In this document: piece after piece, positions 7,374 through 11,462 of the stretch
Layout of the letters: each line of letters begins with the position of its first letter
How positions within the stretch are numbered: the first letter of the stretch is position 1
Assembly: GCA_035602155.1 (NCBI GenBank)
Contig: DATNMW010000210.1
Span: 1 to 11,462, forward strand
DNA: 11,462 nt
Direction of reading: 5' to 3'
From: Bog-159 sp035602155
Lineage (GTDB): Bacteria > Acidobacteriota > Terriglobia > Bryobacterales > Bryobacteraceae
The notes under the pieces: model-generated
Told to the model about the DNA's origin: nothing
Seen by the model: the letters and a program-made list of their open reading frames with translations, nothing else
Databases searched by the model: none
Made by a program: the position numbers and the translations under genes

Positions 7374-8411
7374 ATGTCCGAGTCGCTGCTGGGCATGGAA
7401 CTGACCGAGATTCGGGAAGCTCTGGGGCCCGGCCATCCGCAGTTCCGCGCCAAACAAATCTACACCGCTCTGTATCGCCGGAGAGTTGGCGACTTGGCGC
7501 AAGTTTCCACGCTGCCCGCCGCGCTGCGGCAGGAGCTGGGCGGCGCGCGCCGCGTGGGACTGCCGGAGATCGCGCAGCGCTACCAGTCGGTGGACGGCAC
7601 GCGCCGGTACCTGTTGCGCCTCGAGGACGGCCGCACGGTGGAGACCGTGCTGATGCCCGAGGCCGAGCGCGACACCATCTGCATTTCAAGCCAGGTAGGT
7701 TGCCCGGTGGACTGCAAATTTTGTATGACTGCGCTGATGGGATTGGAGCGCAACCTCACGGCGGGCGAGATCGTGGGACAAGTGTTGCTGGTAGCCCGCG
7801 ATAACGGGCTGTTGGAGGATACGCGGCTCAACATCGTGATGATGGGGCAGGGCGAGCCGCTGCTGAATCTGCCCAATGTAGTGAAGGCCACGCGCCTGCT
7901 GACCGATGCGGAAGGCGTGGGAATTCCGCAGCGCCGCATCACTGTTTCGACTGCCGGCATCATTCCGAAGATCGAAGAGTTGGGACGCGAGCCGGTGCGC
8001 CCCAGGCTGTCGATATCCTTGAACGCATCCACGGAAGAGATGCGCCAGCAGTTGATGCCCATCACGCGGAAGTATCATTTACGGGATTTGTTGGCGGCGT
8101 GCAAGACGTATCCGCTGCGTCCTTGGGAGAAGCTCACGTTCGAGTATGTGCTGCTGAAGGGCGTGAACGATACCGATGCGGACGCGCGGCGAGTGGTGCG
8201 GCTGCTGGCCAATCTGAATGCAAAGGTCAACCTGATCGCGCTGAATCCGGGTCCGGGCATTCCGTTCGAGACACCCGATCCCGAGCGGGTCTCGAGCTTC
8301 CAGGCCATCGTGCGGCGGTCGATGGGGTGCTTCATCCGCAAGCCGCGGGGTCTGGATATTTACGCTGCGTGCGGCCAATTGAAACGGAATGACGTCATGG
8401 GTTCAGTTTGA
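7374..8411 (+). CDS. rlmN: 23S rRNA (adenine(2503)-C(2))-methyltransferase RlmN
   Basis: This radical SAM enzyme adds a methyl group to C2 of A2503 in 23S rRNA, and in E. coli also to A37 of several tRNAs, supporting translational accuracy. At 345 residues it has normal length. The [4Fe-4S] cluster motif is C110-x3-C114-x2-C117, the SAM-binding GEP motif is at 160-162, and SLNAST lies at 215-220. The two catalytic cysteines are C103 and C333 (E. coli C118 and C355), in TICISSQ and DIYAACGQLK. E90 in the TVETV segment matches the E. coli E105 position. No key residue is missing. The start ATG lies 9 bases after the preceding stop. No clear Shine-Dalgarno is present, but a CATAAT box at 7360-7365 could drive a leaderless transcript. 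Confidence 0.97.
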   Translation: MSESLLGMELTEIREALGPGHPQFRAKQIYTALYRRRVGDLAQVSTLPAALRQELGGARRVGLPEIAQRYQSVDGTRRYLLRLEDGRTVETVLMPEAERDTICISSQVGCPVDCKFCMTALMGLERNLTAGEIVGQVLLVARDNGLLEDTRLNIVMMGQGEPLLNLPNVVKATRLLTDAEGVGIPQRRITVSTAGIIPKIEELGREPVRPRLSISLNASTEEMRQQLMPITRKYHLRDLLAACKTYPLRPWEKLTFEYVLLKGVNDTDADARRVVRLLANLNAKVNLIALNPGPGIPFETPDPERVSSFQAIVRRSMGCFIRKPRGLDIYAACGQLKRNDVMGSV

Positions 8412-8466
8412 GTCGATAGAGGACGGGTTAGTGAACTCCAGCGGGTAGGGCCGGGTGATCGAGAAT

Positions 8467-10105
8467 TCACCACACACGCACGCGGCTCCCCGGCGCCAGA
8501 AAAAGTCTCTGCGAGGGCTGCACCGAAAATGCCGCATACCACGCATCCGGATTGCGAACCGTCTCGGCGCGGTATTGCGCGGGAGCGCGCCCATCGGTGA
8601 CGATCTCCTGCCGCAGCGCCGCATCGCGCACCTTCGATCTCCAACTCTGGCCGAGCTGATGAAGAAACGTCGAATCGGCTGTGAATCCGTCTTCGACGCG
8701 TCCGGCTTTCCCTGGAGAGACAACACGTAGGCATCGTAGGCGACCGTTAGGCCCCCCAGGTCGGTAGGTTTCGAACTGCGCGGCGAGCGCCTGGGCGGCA
8801 GCCCGGAAATGGTCGAAGTCCGCCTTGGTCCACCAGTTGGTCAAGCGCCCTTCCGCATCGAACTGGCTGCCTTGGTCGTCGAAGCTGTGGCTGATCTCGT
8901 GGCCGACGATCGCGCCCATCGCTCCGTAATTGTGGGCCGCATCTGCATTGCCGTCGACGAATGGAGGCTGCAGGATCGCCGCGGGGAAAATTCAGTGCAT
9001 TCTGCAATGGAAGATTGACCGCGTCCACGGTTTGAGGCGTCATCCACCACTCGCCCCGGTCGACGGCTTGGTGGAGCTTGCCAAGTTGATGCCGCTACTC
9101 GAATAATCCGGCGCGCCGCGCGCGTCTCCCTTGACGATCTCAAGACCCGAGTAATCCCGCCACCGGTGGGGAAAGCCCACGCCCACCTTCAACGTATCCA
9201 ATTTGCTTTCGGCTTGACCTTGGTTTCCGCGGGAAAATAGCGTTCCACATACAGCTTGCCGACAGCGTCCCGCAGCGCGAAGTTGGTCAGATCGATTCCT
9301 CGTTGCCACCGTGGACGCGTTTGCGGAACCCCGCTGAACGCCTTGCCGTAAGAATTGAAACGTTCGTCGCCGAACGCCCTGGGCAGAAAGGCCGCGGCGC
9401 TCTCGACGGCGTGATACGCGAGCCAGTCCTTCCAGGCATCGAGTGGTTCCCTGGCGGCCAGCGCGGAAAGGCCCGCGACCGCTTTCGGGCGCCACCCGAT
9501 CCCGACTGGGGGATCGCTCAATCCGGCAGCTTCGAGCAGCGCCGGCCAATCGATCCCGGGCGCCTTCAACGGCAGATCCGCCCGTTTCCATTGGACCGCG
9601 GAGTGGACGTCTTCCGATTCGACGCGTGTGGCGTGCACCCCCGCCATGGCCGTCTCCAGCGCGAATACGCGCGCGGCGCGGGAGGCCGGGGCGGTGAAGC
9701 CCGCCAGCTTGAACATCCGCTCGATGTGCTCCCGATATTGCTTGCGTAGCTGTGCCATTCGCGGCGACTGCGAAAGATAGTATTGGCGGTCGGCCATCCC
9801 GAGACCCCTTGCAGCAGATAGGGGCATGTCCGGGATGGATCGTCGAGGCCCTGCGTGATCCAGATTCCAAACAGATTCCCGGTCTCGAAGTTCGTGCTGT
9901 TCAGCGGGTCCACGTCCGCGCGCAGCTCCGCCGATGGCATGCGCCAGCGCATGGCGATCCGCGATCGCGGCGAAGGCGTCCGGTTGCGGTTTGAGCGGCG
10001 CGATTCCTTTGGACTCGATGGCCGCTTCGTCCATGAACGCGGCGTAGAAATCGCCGACTCTGCGTGCCTCCTCGCCGGCCGCCGCGCCGCCTTTCGATGC
10101 ATGGC
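8467..10105 (-). pseudogene. Decayed M13 family metallopeptidase (neprilysin-like)
   Basis: Homology to secreted M13 zinc endopeptidases runs through all three minus frames. It begins near 10105 with ARRVGDFYAAFMDEA; the signal peptide and the usual N-terminal DFY..NG.W part are missing. Frame changes that I can place are: near 9929-9932 (about two bases lost) and 9805-9808 (one base lost from a G run), which cancel; near 9207, with roughly 35 codons lost between FPAETK and SKLDTLKVG; near 9105, followed by TAG at 9095-9097 inside the FEY-RHQLGKLHQAVDRGEWWMT stretch; near 8983, one base after LQNALNFP; near 8767, where the GENIA segment is lost; and near 8700. HEISH at 8887-8901 and the C-terminal APGSRVRVW end (stop at 8467) remain. 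Nothing here could give a whole enzyme. Sequencing error could explain one or two shifts, not the deletions. Confidence 0.88.
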
Positions 10106-10222
10106 GCCGGGGCGACCATCGGCGGAGCCAGCGCCCCAATTCAGTATCTCGGACTGGCGCCGTTCTTGTAAGTCTTGCCCAGGCCAACCTTCAGGTGCCG
10201 CAAATCGCGGCCGGAGACCCGC
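10106..10222. other. Junction between the XRE gene and the peptidase remnant
   Basis: About 117 bases lie between the XRE stop and the first recognisable peptidase codons. The minus strand has a short open tail reading RDLRHLKVGLGKTYKNGASPRY, ending near 10141, which I cannot assign to M13 or to any other family. The lost 5' part of the peptidase gene should have been here, so this may be the scar of the event that joined the two units. Confidence 0.4.
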
Positions 10223-10669
10223 TCAGGCAGTTGCCCTGGATCGCTGCGGCTCAATCTCCACCGTGGTATGCAGCCGCGCGTTGAGCGCATCGAGGACTTT
10301 GGCGGCCCGCTCCAGTGTGATCCCAAAATACTCGTTGCGCTCGTCGCGGGAGATCTGGGACTCATGCACCTTGAGCCTTCTCGCCAGTTCGCGCTGGGAT
10401 ACTCCTTGGGCGATGCGCAGAGAGATCAGCAGTTGCCCCAACCCACGCAGGTTGTCCAGTTCTTCGAATTCGCCCCGCTTGAGACGCTCGTAGCTCTCGA
10501 CCTCTTCCTCCAATTGCAGATGGAACGATTCCATCGGGTCCACCACCCGCTTAATCTCCTCCTTGCTCAGGCCGGCCTGCTTTAGCCGCGCGCGGTGATC
10601 GGCCAGCCGGTTCCGCTCGTCCGTCAGGCGGGCGGCCGCCTCTTGGTATTCCGTCTCGTTTCGAATCAT
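10223..10669 (-). CDS. XRE-type helix-turn-helix protein, probable antitoxin-like repressor
   Basis: A 148-residue DNA-binding protein. The first 70 residues are charged and helical, probably a coiled coil (MIRNETEYQEAAARL at the start; EEEVESYERLKRGEFEEL later). An XRE domain spans about 77-132, with the turn around SQRELARRLKV and a recognition helix at about 102-112 (HESQISRDERN). The layout resembles a family of antitoxin-like repressors that begin 'MIxNExxY' and pair with an upstream toxin-like gene. The start ATG overlaps the stop of the upstream gene (ATGA). A perfect GGAGGT at 10675-10680, five bases upstream, should make it the better translated of the two, as is usual for antitoxins. 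It probably represses its own operon through the palindrome at 11277-11296. Its gene is immediately followed by the peptidase remnant. Confidence 0.88.
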   Translation of the reverse strand: MIRNETEYQEAAARLTDERNRLADHRARLKQAGLSKEEIKRVVDPMESFHLQLEEEVESYERLKRGEFEELDNLRGLGQLLISLRIAQGVSQRELARRLKVHESQISRDERNEYFGITLERAAKVLDALNARLHTTVEIEPQRSRATA

Positions 10670-11241
10670 GATCGACCTCCATACTGAATTCTTACGATTC
10701 CCCTAGGTTTTCCATCGTGGCGCGATTGCCGAAACGCGGAAGGGAATTCAAGCTCGTAACCATGCTTGTCCCGAATACCACATCCAATGCCCAATCCTGG
10801 CACGTGCGGGTACAACTCCACCCGGTACCTGTGCCACATCGGGAGCTGTTTCTTGGGATACCCGCGGTATGGTTTCCGTGCGCTGGGGTCCCACGTCCAT
10901 ATCTTGAAGGGATCGAGCAAGTTCAGATCCCGCACCAATTCGCCGGTCTTCAGTTCAACCAGGCTGCAGACAAAATATCCGTCGATATCGTTGGGGTGGT
11001 CCTTGTCTTCGGCAAACGAGCCATCGGCGAACACCTCGCGGATGCCTGTCTGCCAGAGCTGCCGCGTGAGAATCTCAAGGTTGGCGACCAATTCATCCCG
11101 CCAGGGCCGGTCCCAAGAGGGGTGTTCCTCAGGCTCGTGCGGCCCGAGCACCAGCGGCGACCGCCGCAATTCGTCGAACGAAACTTCGTAATCGCCCGGC
11201 GGCAGGAGGCCATCCGAATCAAAGGGCGGAATCACGGCCAT
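10666..11241 (-). CDS. DUF6932-like nucleotidyltransferase-fold protein
   Basis: A 191-residue cytoplasmic protein. The opening IPPFDSDGLLPPGDYEVS matches the usual start of DUF6932 proteins. The core motif FADGSF-x9-DIDGYF (G74, S75, D85, D87) is the glycine-serine plus DxD signature of the DNA polymerase beta-like nucleotidyltransferase fold. E142 in YRVELYPH is a plausible third acidic residue. Such folds are used by MNT, MenT and AbiEii type toxins that transfer nucleotides to tRNA or proteins. I know of no biochemically described DUF6932 member, so both activity and target are inferred. The start ATG at 11241 has AGGA seven bases upstream and a strong promoter beyond it. It is translationally coupled to the XRE gene. 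It could instead be a non-toxic housekeeping transferase with its own repressor. Confidence 0.85.
   Translation of the reverse strand: MAVIPPFDSDGLLPPGDYEVSFDELRRSPLVLGPHEPEEHPSWDRPWRDELVANLEILTRQLWQTGIREVFADGSFAEDKDHPNDIDGYFVCSLVELKTGELVRDLNLLDPFKIWTWDPSARKPYRGYPKKQLPMWHRYRVELYPHVPGLGIGCGIRDKHGYELEFPSAFRQSRHDGKPRGIVRIQYGGRS
10675..10680 (-). promoter_or_regulatory. Perfect Shine-Dalgarno of the XRE gene
   Basis: GGAGGT on the minus strand, five bases before the ATG at 10669, lies inside the last codons of the nucleotidyltransferase-like gene. It is the strongest ribosome binding site in the window. It fixes the start and suggests more repressor than enzyme is made from the shared message. 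Confidence 0.8.
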
Positions 11242-11265
11242 ATTGTCATCCTAGCCATATATATC

Positions 11266-11294
11266 ATGTTAATCTTGCTTGACGCAAATGTCAA
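11266..11294 (-). promoter_or_regulatory. Sigma-70-type promoter of the nucleotidyltransferase-XRE operon
   Basis: On the minus strand, TTGACA (11294-11289, perfect) is followed after exactly 17 bases by TAACAT (11271-11266, four of six). Transcription would start near 11259 and give a leader of about 18 bases that contains AGGA before the ATG at 11241. The -35 box is buried in the palindrome described separately. Confidence 0.75.
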
Positions 11295-11296
11295 GC
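11277..11296. promoter_or_regulatory. Operator palindrome GCTTGAC-N6-GTCAAGC over the -35 box
   Basis: Seven-base arms (11277-11283 and 11290-11296) are perfectly complementary, with six bases between them. The right arm contains five of the six bases of the TTGACA -35 box. A repressor dimer bound here would block RNA polymerase. The XRE protein of the same operon is the obvious candidate, giving negative autoregulation as in known toxin-antitoxin operons. The binding itself is inferred. Confidence 0.65.
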
Positions 11297-11380
11297 GCGT
11301 TGGCGGTCCGGTTCGGCGTCCAGCATTTTCTAATCGAATAATGATCCTGAAAATCGGGTAATCTCCGGGTGCCCCTTTCT

Positions 11381-11396
11381 GCCGCCCTGAGGCGGC
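11381..11396. repeat. Hairpin GCCGCC-CTGA-GGCGGC
   Basis: A perfect 6-base GC stem with a four-base loop lies upstream of the nucleotidyltransferase operon. On + it is followed by GAATTTTC, a poor T-run, so it could be a weak terminator for a + strand gene outside the window, or only a stable hairpin. No gene is recognisable from 11300 to 11462. Confidence 0.35.
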
Positions 11397-11462
11397 GAAT
11401 TTTCGCGCGGTGCGGGTACCGTTGATCGTCGGATGCCGCATCGTCCACCAGCGCTGCCCAAG

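Noticed and set aside
8467..10105. Explaining all the broken peptidase frames by sequencing error
   Set aside because: Single-base shifts in runs could be errors, but the loss of about 35 codons, the loss of the GENIA segment, the TAG and the missing 5' part could not.
8467..10187. Separate small genes in the peptidase region
   Set aside because: The open pieces in three minus frames join into one M13 homology in the right order, so they are parts of one broken gene.
11381..11396. Rho-independent terminator
   Set aside because: The stem is perfect but only six pairs, and the following bases (GAATTTTC) are not a proper T-run; kept only as a hairpin.
11232..11441. Open frame on - covering the operon promoter, possibly entering from outside the window
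   Set aside because: No recognisable protein, and it covers the promoter and palindrome of the next operon; most likely chance.
1..11462. tRNA, rRNA, CRISPR array, insertion sequence or transposase
   Set aside because: No cloverleaf, rRNA core, regularly spaced direct repeats or transposase motif was seen on either strand by eye.

Overview
The window looks like a chromosomal stretch of a GC-rich soil-type bacterium, most likely an Acidobacteriota member of the Solibacter/Bryobacter kind. This is inferred from gene content: a secreted TIGR03118 protein, a Tat-exported TIM-barrel isomerase-like protein, a lipoprotein ending in a 'TNDxVIKL...GVPDxVIxAM' module, and an M13 zinc peptidase. No rRNA, tRNA, CRISPR array or insertion sequence was seen.

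Layout. Positions 1-651 hold no convincing gene but carry three clean inverted repeats. Positions 652-3042 (+) encode a large unrecognised membrane protein with an exported Ig-like half and a cytoplasmic half that includes a PKD-like fold. After a 281-base gap with a clear promoter comes a secreted TIGR03118 protein (3324-4364, +) that carries an unexpected CXXCH haem-c motif. A Tat-exported sugar phosphate isomerase/epimerase-like protein (4386-5225, -) converges on it and is divergent from a tight + strand cluster: a DoxX membrane protein (5255-5710), a TPR lipoprotein (5715-6773), a zinc-ribbon membrane protein (6819-7364) and rlmN (7374-8411), the only gene here with a well-established biochemical role.

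Positions 8467 to about 10105 (-) are a decayed M13 metallopeptidase gene. It has lost its 5' part and carries several frame changes, internal deletions and an in-frame TAG. HEISH survives, but the stretch with the third zinc ligand (ENIAD) is gone.

Upstream of it on the same strand is a compact two-gene operon: a DUF6932-like nucleotidyltransferase-fold protein (10666-11241) followed, with an ATGA overlap, by an XRE helix-turn-helix protein (10223-10669). It has a near-consensus promoter whose -35 box lies inside a perfect 7-6-7 palindrome, and a perfect Shine-Dalgarno for the second gene. This is the best candidate for a poorly described system: an autoregulated toxin-antitoxin-like or defence module, abutting the broken end of the peptidase gene. 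The function is inferred, not shown.
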